Assembly: GCA_022447225.1 (NCBI GenBank)
Contig: JAKVAZ010000001.1
Span: 186,001-250,000 of the forward strand
DNA from: Fuerstiella sp.
Lineage (GTDB): Bacteria > Planctomycetota > Planctomycetia > Planctomycetales > Planctomycetaceae
Length of the DNA: 64,000 nucleotides
Reading direction: 5' to 3'
How positions within the stretch are numbered: the stretch's first letter is position 1; each line of letters opens with the position of its first letter. Under the pieces are notes generated by a model that was given only the letters and a program-made list of their open reading frames with translations, made no database searches and was not told the DNA's origin. Below, piece after piece: positions 48,348-57,177 of the stretch. The translations under genes were made by a program, and so were the position numbers.

Positions 48348-48664
48348 TCATTCCTCGCTCGACACTTCTTGGCCATTTTTTGAATGGTCGAGTACCTTCG
48401 GTGTTATGTCCGGTTCACGCACATTTGGCTCAACGTTGCCCCGGACCGATGTCACTGAGATCTGCACGGTCAATCCAGAATCGGCGCGTCGCTCAGCTCT
48501 TGTTACCTCATACAGGATTTGCTTGGGGTCTGCACAGGTTCGCTTGACTTTATCCAATGTCATTTGCGCCGCTTCGTGTAAGGAACCCGAGCATCCAGCG
48601 CACGATGCGATCAGAAAAATGGCGGCATGAACAACAGGGCACTGAGTCGTTTATGCTGCCGCAT
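48348..48664 (-). pseudogene. Small lipoprotein gene interrupted by a one-base frameshift
   Basis: From the ATG at 48664 the frame encodes MRQHKRLSALLFM and then meets a TGA. A second frame, offset by one base, continues through a lipobox (IASCAGC), then Gly-Ser and about 70 residues to a stop at 48348. Adding one T to the T5 run (A run at 48615-48619 on the plus strand) would restore a single frame with a full signal peptide, a lipobox and a charged mature protein of about 78 residues. Neither part alone has a proper start and export signal. It is either a recent pseudogene or a sequencing or assembly error in a homopolymer. The mature protein matches no family I know. Confidence 0.65.
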
Positions 48665-48767
48665 CCTGTTTTTTCACCTTGAGTTTACCTTGGTTCTCGA
48701 TGGACCTGACCTTTTCCTGTGTTCGGTCCTTCGGCAGCCATGCGGGCAGTTGAAGGGACGTCAGGTG

Positions 48768-49412
48768 TCATGACGATTGATTCCCGGATGCTGCCAACAG
48801 CTCATCACCAGCGTACATTGCTGGTGAACAGCAGGAGCAGCATGTGTAACGTCGATTGAGGAGATGTGCTGAAACCAGCAGCAGACCGCCCAAAGGTGTC
48901 CACCAGGTTGCCATGGCACTCAGGTTCCGGAAAGAACCATCGGTATTTGTCTCGAACGCTGCCGGAGTCGCTACGCCGGTCTCTGCCGGGGATTGACAGC
49001 AATCAAACGGACAGGCTTCGTCCTGCGGCGCACCTTGTGTAACCGATGATTCGTTCGCTTCCGTTTCCGCCGCTGCGGTGGCTGCAGCACAGCATTCGTC
49101 TGTGTGACCATATGCGGCCGAGGCAATGATTATCAGGCCGACTCCCGCTGTCATTCCTGGAAGCCATCGCCGGTGTGTCCGCCATCCGGGAACGAAAGCG
49201 ATCAGAGCCAACAGCAGACAGGTGACGGTCATCCATTGATGAAACGATTCGTCAGCGAGGAAACTCAAGCCCAACGCTGGCAGATAGGCAATCAGAAACG
49301 GCATTGCCGCACAATGGACAGCGCATACTAAAGAGGCAGCGATTCCCAGAAAATCCCGCCAGGCAGAAGTGGGCTGTTCAGGCAATATTTCGGCGGAAGC
49401 AGCCTGCGACAT
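48768..49412 (-). CDS. MerC-like membrane protein with Cys-rich loop and tail
   Basis: A 214-residue membrane protein starting at the ATG at 49412 (AAGGAAA ribosome binding site). Residues 20-50 contain the MerC-type helix pair with LVCAVHCAAMPFL, in which two Cys and a His face the pore; MerC proteins import Hg2+ but in planctomycete loci relatives more often accompany zinc genes. Two further spans follow at about 62-78 and 88-103. A cytoplasmic or periplasmic loop has two Cys clusters (DECCAA, CPFDCC). A last span near 180 is followed by CCSCC. This Cys content suggests metal binding. Confidence 0.75.
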   Translation of the reverse strand: MSQAASAEILPEQPTSAWRDFLGIAASLVCAVHCAAMPFLIAYLPALGLSFLADESFHQWMTVTCLLLALIAFVPGWRTHRRWLPGMTAGVGLIIIASAAYGHTDECCAAATAAAETEANESSVTQGAPQDEACPFDCCQSPAETGVATPAAFETNTDGSFRNLSAMATWWTPLGGLLLVSAHLLNRRYTCCSCCSPAMYAGDELLAASGNQSS

Positions 49413-49554
49413 TTCAGATTTCCTTTTTGCGCTCTCGTTGTTTCTCAGGGAAAATGCAGAGAACGTTCGTCCGTTTTCGAACGCCGTCAACACATTAATG
49501 CTCATGGCTCTGAGCTGGTACTTTCCACCGAGGGACTGGATCCTCGAATATCTT

Positions 49555-49872
49555 TCACTTGTTCCGATCGACTTTGAATTTTCCATCCGTCAGCAGGCGC
49601 TGATCGAACCTGTCCCGAAAAATGGCTTGGTTCAGGTCATTGACAATCAGAGTCACACGCAGTCCCTGGCGGTTGTTCAGGACATGATTCCGAAGAGTTG
49701 TTGTACCGGCCCCCGGAAACTCAGACAGCACAGCCACCGGGACCGGTTCAGAAATTTCCTCCCGGACCGGCAGCGACATCAGCACCGGTGAGACATCATA
49801 GTTCGATGCTGCCTGTTCCGAGGAACCCCGGTCAGGTAATTCGGCATGGCTGCTGTTCTTTGAATCAGTCAT
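49555..49872 (-). pseudogene. CobW-family GTPase fragment, decayed
   Basis: The 105-codon frame contains the beginning of a CobW/ZNG-type G3E GTPase: VPVAVLSEFPGAGTTTLRNH followed by VLNNRQGLRVTLIVND. In functional members the P-loop reads GFLGAGKTT; here the lysine is replaced by Thr and the preceding Gly-Phe-Leu by Glu-Phe-Pro. After IVND the similarity stops, so the switch regions, the CxCC metal site and the C-terminal domain are missing (about 300 residues). The fragment is preceded by 40 residues without similarity. It should not bind GTP normally. It points to an earlier zinc-metallochaperone gene at this site. Confidence 0.72.
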
Positions 49873-50051
49873 CTTGTTGCCCTGAGACGCTCAGCGCAGA
49901 TTATTGTGTGCGGTCTGTGGTTGCACTCAGACACGGTTCTTTCAGAGATTAAATTGACCGGCTGAATATTTGGTCCATGCGGAGATTTTGGTTTGTTCAG
50001 TAGTAGTTGTCACGTCAATTCCAATGTTGAGGCTGGTCACCACAGAGTGGT

Positions 50052-52238
50052 TTATTTTCCGGTCGGCGATGAGCCGAATGATGCACCAGAGGTTACACGT
50101 CGGCTTGGGAACCAGGCCAGTGCTGTGCCCAGCGTCAGCACGACAGCCGAGACTGCCAGCCAGCACCACGGGAGGTGCTCTGCTTCAACCTGTCCGATAT
50201 TCCACTTCGCCAGCAGTTCACGCGACTGGACAACGATCAGTAGTGTACTGTTGTGAATCACGTGAACAATGATTGACGGAATGGTGCTTCCGCTCTGCCA
50301 GGTAACCCAACCGAGCAATATTCCCATAAGCGTACTTGGAAGAACTCGCTCCGGGGCAGCCCCTCCCGCCAGAATGACATGGAACATGCCGAATGCAAAG
50401 GCAGAGCAAAAAATTGTCCCTACGCCACGGAGATGTTGTTTCAGCCCATTGAATAGAAAACCGCGAAAAAAACACTCTTCACAGATGCCCGGTACGACAC
50501 CAAGACACACAACCACCACCCACAACGGGACGTTCTTCCAGCCTGCCAGCAGGCTGTCAATGTTCTCAATCTGTTCCGGATCGAATCCTCGAATTCCAAT
50601 GCTTTGAGCAAAGACAACCAATTCAAAGATCCAGGGCCACACCGCCACTCCAAGAATCGGTGCTGCCAGCCACCAGGACCATGCCGGTTTCGTCAGACCG
50701 AGCCCATGTGAGCGCGAGACGCGTTGCCAGCCCAGCAGCAGACAGGGGACCACAACGAACAGTACGGTCGTGGTTATTGCAGACCATGTCAGACGAACCG
50801 TCGGTTGTGCTTCACCGCGGCCCAGAATACCGGAGACGATGAAGTGTCCGGGGAACAGCAAAGCCAGGGTCAACAGGGTCGAAGTCAGTGAAGGTAGCAG
50901 TGTTCGAAGTTTCGGTCGCCGCAGGAAGTCTCCCCAGCGACCTTGGCTTCCAACTGCGACCGCATCATTGCCAAACACCTGTGATGCCAGTGCCAGAGCT
51001 GATACTCCGTACAGAAGCGTTGAGATGACTGCGACGATGGCAGGAAGTCGCTGTGCTGTTCCTTCTAAAAAATCCCGGGACAGGAGCAGAATGTTTACCA
51101 GCGGTAAAGCAGCCGTTCCGCCGGCTAACTTCCAGCCAGGTATCAGGATGACCAGTCCCGGTGCAATTGACAGCAGCAGCAGGGGAATCAGGTAGGCCTG
51201 TGCTTCCTTAAAACTTCGGGCTGAACTGGTGAGCAACAGCAGTACTGCCGCATAAAACACAGCAAAAGCACCCAGTCCAAGAAACAGCTTTGCTGCCAGC
51301 GCAGCCGTGAAGCCACTTTCCCCCAACAAGGTTTTATCTAACTGCAGTGCGTAAAGCGTGACGCTCATGGCCACCAGATTTATGATCCCTGTTAGCAACG
51401 TCACGGTCACTACCGCAACATACTTCGCCGCCAGCAGGCGAAATCGCAGGACCGGCAACGCCATCAGTGTTTCCATCGTGTTTCGTTCACGCTCGCCGGC
51501 GGTCAGGTCGATTGCAGGATAGACACCTCCGGTCACAGTCATCAGCAGCAGGATCAGGGGCAGTAAACCCAAAACTGTCGAGGGTTCCTGTGCGGGCTCG
51601 AGCAATACACGGGATTGTTCGATCGGCACCGGCAATTTTTGGCCTTTCTCCTGGGCCCAGCCTTCGATCAACTCGATATTTGCTGCTGTCAGTCTTCTTG
51701 CGATATAGTCATACAGATCACGACTTCGTGAAGAGGATTTGTTTTGGAGTAGTTGTACCCGAGCCTGTTGTCTGCCGTTCGTGAAAGACTCTCCGAACTC
51801 AATGCGGACACCAAGATCGGCTGCAGAATCCGTGACGATGGAACCCAGATCAAAACCAGCAGGGTCTTCAGGTACCAACAACTGAACCTCGGGCCTCGGT
51901 TCGGAAGTCACTGAGGCCGCCGTCAGTACTCGATCTCCGGTGCTCAGCGTCTCCCGCAGCCACTGAGCCTCCGTCCTGGTGTTGACTGCCAGGTGGTACT
52001 CCAGTCGGGAATCAGTCGACTGCTGAAATGCGAGGAATCGCAGGCCCAAACCGAGCAGAGGATAAAGCAGCAGCGGCATCACCAGCAGCGTGACGATCGT
52101 GCGACGGTCGCGAAGCGTCTCCCGCAGTTCTTTTCGAGTGAACTCGATCTGTTGAACAACTGAGAAGAGAAATCGGTTTTCGGAATCCGAGTGAGGCATG
52201 CCGAGTTGTTCAGAGAGATTGTTTGTGCGATCACTCAT
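50052..52238 (-). CDS. ABC-2 type permease fused to CPBP intramembrane protease domain
   Basis: A 728-residue membrane protein. Residues 30-420 form an ABC-2 export permease of the NatB type: a span near 50, a large external domain (70-210), then spans beginning with [34 protein letters not shown]. The C-terminal 230 residues are a CPBP (CAAX protease/bacteriocin-processing) domain with the catalytic EExxxR motif in [14 protein letters not shown] and the downstream His motifs FGMFHVIL and HVIHNS. Such fusions occur in several Planctomycetes. It overlaps the ATPase gene by 8 bases, so the two are translationally coupled. Substrate unknown. Confidence 0.9.
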   Translation of the reverse strand: MSDRTNNLSEQLGMPHSDSENRFLFSVVQQIEFTRKELRETLRDRRTIVTLLVMPLLLYPLLGLGLRFLAFQQSTDSRLEYHLAVNTRTEAQWLRETLSTGDRVLTAASVTSEPRPEVQLLVPEDPAGFDLGSIVTDSAADLGVRIEFGESFTNGRQQARVQLLQNKSSSRSRDLYDYIARRLTAANIELIEGWAQEKGQKLPVPIEQSRVLLEPAQEPSTVLGLLPLILLLMTVTGGVYPAIDLTAGERERNTMETLMALPVLRFRLLAAKYVAVVTVTLLTGIINLVAMSVTLYALQLDKTLLGESGFTAALAAKLFLGLGAFAVFYAAVLLLLTSSARSFKEAQAYLIPLLLLSIAPGLVILIPGWKLAGGTAALPLVNILLLSRDFLEGTAQRLPAIVAVISTLLYGVSALALASQVFGNDAVAVGSQGRWGDFLRRPKLRTLLPSLTSTLLTLALLFPGHFIVSGILGRGEAQPTVRLTWSAITTTVLFVVVPCLLLGWQRVSRSHGLGLTKPAWSWWLAAPILGVAVWPWIFELVVFAQSIGIRGFDPEQIENIDSLLAGWKNVPLWVVVVCLGVVPGICEECFFRGFLFNGLKQHLRGVGTIFCSAFAFGMFHVILAGGAAPERVLPSTLMGILLGWVTWQSGSTIPSIIVHVIHNSTLLIVVQSRELLAKWNIGQVEAEHLPWCWLAVSAVVLTLGTALAWFPSRRVTSGASFGSSPTGK

Positions 52239-52995
52239 GGCCTGCGCGCTTCCCTAAAGTTTTGGTTTTCGGAGGGGCTTCACGCATCAGGCGCAGAAAT
52301 ATCTCCACCAGAGATGGTTGTCCGGTTTTTGTTTTCAATTCATCGAGTGTTCCCTGGTACTTAAGTTTTGCTCGATACAGAAGGCCAAATCGATCGCAAA
52401 ATCGTTCCGCTTCCTCGAGTTGATGAGTGCAGACAATAATTGCTTTGCCGGCTTCTCGAAGGACCTGAACAAAGTCGATAACCACCTTGGCACCAACAAC
52501 ATCCAGTCCGCGAGTGGGCTCGTCCAGCAGAACAACGGGCGGATCATGAACCAGGGCTCGGGCCAGATTGACCCGCTGTGCCTGCCCGGTACTCAAAGTT
52601 GCGCAGCGACGATCCAGGAAGTGACTGAGTTCCATGCGGTGCGACAGTTCATCGATACGCTGATGCGCCTTTTCTCTGTTCAAGCCGAAACCAAATGCGA
52701 AATACTGAAGCAATTCACGAGGCGTCAGCCACTGATACAGGCCGGCACTGGCTGATACGAGCCCGATCAGACGCTTCATCCTGAGCGGACCGGCAGAGAC
52801 TTCGCAGTCTAGAATGGAAGCGTTTCCGCTGGTGGGTTCCAGCAGGCCGAGAATCATTCGCAGCGTGGTTGTCTTGCCCGCGCCGTTTGGACCCAGCAGT
52901 CCGTAAACTTCCCCCGGACCGACGGTGAGAGACAACCGATCGACTGCGACGACATCGTCACCAAAGACCTTTGTGAGTTGATTCAGTTCAATCAT
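52231..52995 (-). CDS. ABC transporter ATP-binding protein (NatA-like)
   Basis: A 254-residue ATPase. It has Walker [12 protein letters not shown], a Q-loop region, signature [15 protein letters not shown] (the usual LSGGQ is LSTGQ), Walker [13 protein letters not shown] and an H-switch CTHQLEEAE. The short N-terminal domain and the C-terminal extension resemble drug or sodium exporter ATPases of the NatA type. Paired with the overlapping permease-CPBP gene, it makes an ABC exporter half. Neighbouring genes hint that the export relates to metal stress or surface proteins, but this is not shown. Confidence 0.92.
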   Translation of the reverse strand: MIELNQLTKVFGDDVVAVDRLSLTVGPGEVYGLLGPNGAGKTTTLRMILGLLEPTSGNASILDCEVSAGPLRMKRLIGLVSASAGLYQWLTPRELLQYFAFGFGLNREKAHQRIDELSHRMELSHFLDRRCATLSTGQAQRVNLARALVHDPPVVLLDEPTRGLDVVGAKVVIDFVQVLREAGKAIIVCTHQLEEAERFCDRFGLLYRAKLKYQGTLDELKTKTGQPSLVEIFLRLMREAPPKTKTLGKRAGHE

Positions 52996-53029
52996 AGAGA
53001 TGGGCCATTTAGGCTGTCCGTGGGCAGTT

Positions 53030-53566
53030 TCAGATTTCTATGCGAGCACATATGTCCTTTACGATCTGAAGATTGTCCTCAATTTGCAGGGATGCCTCAC
53101 CGTATGAGATACCTTCCTTTCCGTGCATCGTCGCATCAACCGCCGCGAAGGCTTCAAACAGCTTGGCCACTGCCATCTGCACGGCATTTCGCTGCTCTTG
53201 TGTCGTCTTCGCATTTTTGATGAGTTCATGCATGTTCTTAAGAATGTGACCCATTTCGTGCAGAAGACCGTCAGCTGAAGTGGCATTGTTCGTGTGAAAT
53301 GCCCGGCTGATCGCCTCATTCAACCCCACAATCACCTCGACGGCTTCCTGGAGTGTGTCCGGAGGCGATTCATCCGGAGCGTCGGGTTCAGATTCTTCGT
53401 GTCCGCGGTGTCCATGCCGGTGGTGATCACCGTCATCGGAGGGCGACTGAGCCAGTGAGACGGTGGTTGCAGAAGAGCAGCCATTCATGGTTGTCACAGC
53501 GACGGTGAGGCACAAAAGGATCAGGAAATGAGTTTCGGAGATTCCGTGCCTTTGTTTGATCAACAT
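53030..53566 (-). CDS. His-rich lipoprotein, putative periplasmic metal-binding protein
   Basis: A 178-residue lipoprotein starting at the ATG at 53566. The signal sequence ends at a lipobox with Cys30 (TTMNGC). Soon after comes a metal-binding-like segment, [15 protein letters not shown] (His 48, 49, 51, 53 and 56), followed by an acidic stretch. The remaining 110 residues form a helical domain ([39 protein letters not shown]) that I do not recognise. Histidine-rich lipoproteins of this type commonly bind zinc or nickel outside the inner membrane. It is divergent from the Cys-rich gene and the site at 53667 is about 100 bases upstream. Confidence 0.75.
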   Translation of the reverse strand: MLIKQRHGISETHFLILLCLTVAVTTMNGCSSATTVSLAQSPSDDGDHHRHGHRGHEESEPDAPDESPPDTLQEAVEVIVGLNEAISRAFHTNNATSADGLLHEMGHILKNMHELIKNAKTTQEQRNAVQMAVAKLFEAFAAVDATMHGKEGISYGEASLQIEDNLQIVKDICARIEI

Positions 53567-53666
53567 GATTCCGTTCCAGCAGGCGAAAGCGGGTATTTCG
53601 GGGTGTTTCCGGCGAGTCAACGGACAGGTGTTCTACGAACCTCGCTGTTAATGCGTTTGAAATGCA

Positions 53667-53685
53667 TTTGCAAATAAGTTGCATA
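53667..53685. promoter_or_regulatory. Candidate Zur operator, site 2
   Basis: TTTGCAA-ATAAG-TTGCATA: half-sites TGCAA and TTGCA in inverted orientation with a 5-base spacer, the same layout as the palindrome at 54024. It lies about 100 bases upstream of the His-rich lipoprotein start. Assignment to Zur is an inference from position near a Fur/Zur gene. Confidence 0.45.
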
Positions 53686-53689
53686 TAAG

Positions 53690-54023
53690 GAATCTGGCGA
53701 GGTTTGGCAACACGCCACATGAGGCCTCCGTTTCCGCAGACCTTCCCGGGGGGTCGAACATTCGTTCCCCAACGACTGCGATATCGCCACTTTGGAGTTT
53801 TTTTTCCGAAACAGACAGTTCGGATCGACTTCACGACAGGCTGCTCCCGCAAACGGCTTCACTTTGATCAGAATGGTTTCGGCATCACTGTCCGGATAAA
53901 TGGAGTTCTTCTCCGAGTTCGATACCTGCCCTGCGCACTCCATAGAGAAGCTGCTGTCCCGGATACGGTGTGAAGCTCCGGCCTTTAATTGTTAAGAACA
54001 AAAGAAAAACAGCTCACGGCAGT
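53690..54023. other. Region between the two candidate operators
   Basis: About 330 bases between the two palindromes and upstream of both divergent genes. Frames on both strands are short and overlapping with no recognisable product. It probably contains back-to-back promoters, which I cannot place confidently. Confidence 0.4.
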
Positions 54024-54046
54024 TACATGCAATTCGATTGCATGTA
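54024..54046. promoter_or_regulatory. Candidate Zur operator, site 1 (perfect palindrome)
   Basis: TACATGCAAT and ATTGCATGTA form a perfect 10-base inverted repeat around TCG. The inner core is TGCAA-N5-TTGCA, shared with the site at 53667. It lies about 125 bases upstream of the Cys-rich gene. The arrangement is like a Fur-family operator, and a Fur/Zur gene lies 3 kb away. Confidence 0.55.
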
Positions 54047-54171
54047 CAGTTCGGGGGACGGGGGCATTCAAGACTGAATTGTGTGCCGTGGTTGAATCCA
54101 CCATGCGATGCCAGTGTCCCTGTCTTGAGATCTTCATTTCTTTTGCTGAACGCTGAATTCCACGCCATCTG

Positions 54172-54561
54172 GTGTCCATATCATCCACAAAAATACGGGT
54201 TCCCGTAGCCACGTGCGTTGCACTGCTGCAGCTTGTTCTGCTGCCTGCGACGTCCGTCCTTCACAGGTGCGAGGTTCCATCCGGTTTTCACGCTGGGGCT
54301 TCCGGCGGATGTGGCGACGCATGCTGCTATCGAGGTCTTCGTAAAGACCGCCGGAATAGTGAGCAGCGGGAACGTCCCGGATGGCCTGATTCAGGGCAGT
54401 GCCAAATCTGCCATACACTTTTCGCTCCTGTTACTCCTCCTCCGGATGCTGACGAACTGAATTGTTCCGGAACGGTCACGGTTCTGCGCCAACGGCGCGT
54501 GATTTTACCCTGTGTGGCAGTGTCATACCGCTTTCCGAGTCGCGGACCGCCCCTTGGCTGA
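54172..54561 (+). CDS. Cys-rich secreted protein of unknown function
   Basis: A 129-residue protein starting at a GTG, with an N-terminal hydrophobic signal segment (VPVATCVALLQLVLLPATS). Cysteines follow at positions 33, 47, 51, 52, 77 and 80; the last pair with H81 forms C-x2-C-H (CQICHTLF), the arrangement of a c-type haem site, although metal binding is also possible. It resembles short exported proteins of the DUF2946 kind that accompany metal genes, but this is a weak match. It lies downstream of the palindrome at 54024 and may be metal-regulated. Confidence 0.5.
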   Translation: MSISSTKIRVPVATCVALLQLVLLPATSVLHRCEVPSGFHAGASGGCGDACCYRGLRKDRRNSEQRERPGWPDSGQCQICHTLFAPVTPPPDADELNCSGTVTVLRQRRVILPCVAVSYRFPSRGPPLG

Positions 54562-54889
54562 TCAGCGCCGACGTCATTCCGTGCGTCCACTCAAACTGAA
54601 ACTCGTCAGTTCGACGCTTACATGAGGCAAGTAACGCGCGCCTCCGCAGCGCAGGCCTTGTCCGCGTCTTTTTCGCCGTGTTTTTTGCATCGCGATGTGG
54701 ACAGCAATCTGTTTCCGGCGGGGAACGTACGCCTGTCACATCATCCGGCTCGGACCGTTTCGGCCCTTTGCCGGCCGGCATCTCTTCGTCCAGTAACTTC
54801 ATTAACGCTGTCAGGTAGGTAACCACCTGCGCTGGCGCGTCACCTCTTTGGCATAAACCAAAAATCTGTAAACAGGAAATAAATACGAA
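54562..54889. other. Intergenic region upstream of the DUF1559 gene
   Basis: About 330 bases without a credible gene. The final 15 bases contain AGGAAA, the ribosome binding site of the DUF1559 gene. I see no clear repeat or terminator. Confidence 0.4.
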
Positions 54890-55834
54890 ATGAAAGTTTC
54901 ACCACAGAAACAAAGTGGGTTTACTCTGATTGAGCTTCTCGTCGTCATCGCTATCATCGCCGTCCTGATTTCGCTGTTATTGCCTGCAGTGCAGCAGGCC
55001 CGAGAAGCGGCACGCAGGGCCCGGTGTCGCAGCAATCTGAAGCAAATCGGGCTGGCTCTGCACAATTATCACGACGTTCACATGATGTTTCCCCCCGGTT
55101 GGGTGGGGGCCACTTTGTCTCCTTATCAGCAACACACGGGAATGGAAGATCCGGCGGTACCAACCAGCTTTCGCAATGGTTTCAGCTGGGCCACATTTAT
55201 TCTTCCTATGCTGGATCAGGACACTCTCTATGCCTCACTGGATTTTTCCCGTCAGGTCAACGGCGGTTCGGGAAATCAGGCAGTAATCAAAACGTTTTTG
55301 GATGTTTACACGTGTCCTTCTGATTCCATACCCAATACTTTTCTGTTGAACGATGGAGTCAGCGACGTTGAGTTGGCGACCACAAATTACGCAGCTGTCT
55401 TTGGGACACGCGAACTGGAAGAGTGTGAAATCAACGGCGCCCCCGGTCACGTGACTGCGGGTCAGCAATGTACATCAGACGGCATGTTCTTTCACAATAG
55501 TGCAATCAAAATTGGTGGTGTCACCGATGGCACAAGCAACACGATCATGGTGGGAGAGCGCACAACATTCGTGGAACCGGGTGAGGACGATTTTTACGGT
55601 GCCTGGGCAGGGATTATTACCGGCACCGAAGAGGCGGCGGCCCGATTTATGGGAATTGCTGATCACGTGCCCAACGAGCTGGTACATCCGGAAGACTTTG
55701 CAAGTAACCACCCTGGCGGTGCACACTTTGTTCTCGGCGACGGTTCGGTTCACTTCATGAGCGAAAACATGGATGAAGGTGTGTTTCAATCGCTGGCGAC
55801 TCGGACAGGTGGTGAAATCGTTGGTGAATTCTGA
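54890..55834 (+). CDS. DUF1559 protein with type IV pilin-like N-terminus
   Basis: A 314-residue protein of the DUF1559 family, which is amplified in Planctomycetes. The N-terminus is a prepilin signal: QSGFTLIELLVVIAIIAVL, with cleavage expected after Gly10 and Glu at +5 of the mature protein, followed by the typical LPAVQQAREAARRARC and NLKQIGLALHNYHD. The C-terminal region has the GGAHFVLGDGSVHF motif common to the family. It probably assembles into pseudopili or a surface layer associated with type II secretion. Here it stands between metal genes rather than with secretion genes. Confidence 0.95.
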   Translation: MKVSPQKQSGFTLIELLVVIAIIAVLISLLLPAVQQAREAARRARCRSNLKQIGLALHNYHDVHMMFPPGWVGATLSPYQQHTGMEDPAVPTSFRNGFSWATFILPMLDQDTLYASLDFSRQVNGGSGNQAVIKTFLDVYTCPSDSIPNTFLLNDGVSDVELATTNYAAVFGTRELEECEINGAPGHVTAGQQCTSDGMFFHNSAIKIGGVTDGTSNTIMVGERTTFVEPGEDDFYGAWAGIITGTEEAAARFMGIADHVPNELVHPEDFASNHPGGAHFVLGDGSVHFMSENMDEGVFQSLATRTGGEIVGEF

Positions 55835-56179
55835 CACCGGCCAGGTCTGCTTGCGGGGACAATTCCGGATCAGAACCGATGGCAACTTCTGCAATCTTTG
55901 AGCTGCGTCATTGTTACTAACGTTTCCGGTGTTTCTGGAAAAAATTTCGCCTGACTTGTTTTTTCCTCATGTGCCCTGCCCTCGATCGCAGATTCTGCTG
56001 TGGTCGAGGGCGTTCTGTTTTTCTGGTTCCGAAATCTTCACAGCCTGTCTGGGCACCGGCTGTCGGAAAGTCCATGCCATTGTAAATACCAGAGGCCCGG
56101 AGTATTCTCAGGGCAGAATGGAGTCTGGGTTCAGTCCTGCAGTGGATGGTGCTGTTTTATCAAAACCGGTCTTTTGAAT
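55835..56179. other. Intergenic region between DUF1559 and the NicO-like gene
   Basis: About 345 bases. Apart from the hairpin at 55978 there is no recognisable element. The open frame upstream of the NicO-like gene has a composition rich in Cys, Ser and Trp and no similarity. Confidence 0.35.
55978..56016 (+). terminator. Candidate terminator after the DUF1559 gene
   Basis: GCCCTCGA and TCGAGGGC form a perfect 8-base stem with an 18-base loop, about 145 bases after the stop codon. A short run of five T residues follows six bases further on. The large loop lowers confidence. Confidence 0.4.
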
Positions 56180-56878
56180 ATGCATGAGCATACTCATCAG
56201 CTGACTCTTGGCCTCGGCGCACTGCATGCACTTGAACCAGGACATGGCAAGACCGCGATGCTGGTCTATCTGTCTGGTGAAAGACGAAGTTTGCTGCATC
56301 CGCTGGTGATGGGATTATCCAGCGCAGTTGCTCACAGTGTTTCATTAATTGGAATCGCTGCTTCCGTTCATTTGACGCATCATCTCATCACCGGTGACCA
56401 TGGCCATCATGACCAGTTGGTGACTCGCAGCATGCAGTGGATCAGTGCCGCATTGGTCACGACTGTTGGTCTGTGGATGGCGGCGGCAGCATGGAGGACC
56501 CGGCCCGCTCGATGCGGGTGCAGATCCGCCCCACACGAATGTGGTGGCGATACTTTCGCCGTCAAAGCCACCGCGAAAACGAGTTATTCGATGAGTGCGC
56601 TACTGGGGGTTGCGTTTGGTCTTTTACCATGCCCCTCTGCCATGGCCGCTTACTTCACGAGCATTTCGTCCGGTTCTCCTGTTGCTGCGTACGGTGTGAT
56701 AGGTCTGTTTGCAGCTGGGATTGCTTCTTCTTTGACACTCGTCGGTATACTGATTCAGGTCTTTGGGGGTCGTCTGTTGGAATCGGAGTCTTGGCTCTCC
56801 CGATTACCATGGCAGCCGATTCGCGCCGGATTGATTCTCTCTGTCGGAATATTTTACACGTGGCAGCTGGTTAGCTAG
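56180..56878 (+). CDS. Nickel/cobalt-type (NicO/RcnA-like) transporter
   Basis: A 232-residue membrane protein starting at the ATG at 56180. The first span carries ALHALEPGHGKTAMLVYLSG, the HxxxPGHGK signature of NicO/RcnA metal permeases. A His-rich loop (HLTHHLITGDHGHH) lies between the next spans, typical of metal efflux proteins, and a CGC/HEC pair follows. Later spans include LLGVAFGLLPCPSAMAAY, another conserved motif. The frame is open upstream but without similarity. With Zur, the His-rich lipoprotein and the MerC-like protein it forms a metal-homeostasis neighbourhood; the cation could be Zn2+, Ni2+ or Co2+. Confidence 0.8.
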   Translation: MHEHTHQLTLGLGALHALEPGHGKTAMLVYLSGERRSLLHPLVMGLSSAVAHSVSLIGIAASVHLTHHLITGDHGHHDQLVTRSMQWISAALVTTVGLWMAAAAWRTRPARCGCRSAPHECGGDTFAVKATAKTSYSMSALLGVAFGLLPCPSAMAAYFTSISSGSPVAAYGVIGLFAAGIASSLTLVGILIQVFGGRLLESESWLSRLPWQPIRAGLILSVGIFYTWQLVS

Positions 56879-57177
56879 AGGCTGTGTGGCAGCTTCCGAG
56901 TGAGAGATTTCCCTGAAGTTCAAAGGAATGTGTCAGGAGGGTCGCCGTTACGGAGGGGGCAAACTGCTCAGCGGGAAAAAAAACTCACAAGTACGGTGTT
57001 TCCCCGCCACTCGTTACGTTTCTGAAGTCGGTCAGGCCGACAGGACGGTATCATTTGTGTCCATGGAACGATCCGGAGTTTCCGCTCCACTGCACTTGAA
57101 GCGACCATGCGTTTACGATAGACAAAGATTAGCCACGTGGACAGGAGGCCCGGAGGCCAGAATAATGGAGTGTCGCT
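56879..57177. other. Intergenic region upstream of zur
   Basis: About 300 bases. I did not find the TGCAA-N5-TTGCA pattern here, so zur is not evidently autoregulated by the candidate operator motif. No gene or terminator is evident. Confidence 0.35.

Noticed and set aside
48112-48351. A 79-codon minus-strand frame whose ATG overlaps the lipoprotein stop
   Set aside because: The overlap suggests coupling, but the sequence has no export signal, domain or coding bias to support it.
53617-53973. Overlapping short frames on both strands between the two candidate operators
   Set aside because: None has a signal, domain or convincing start; they overlap each other.
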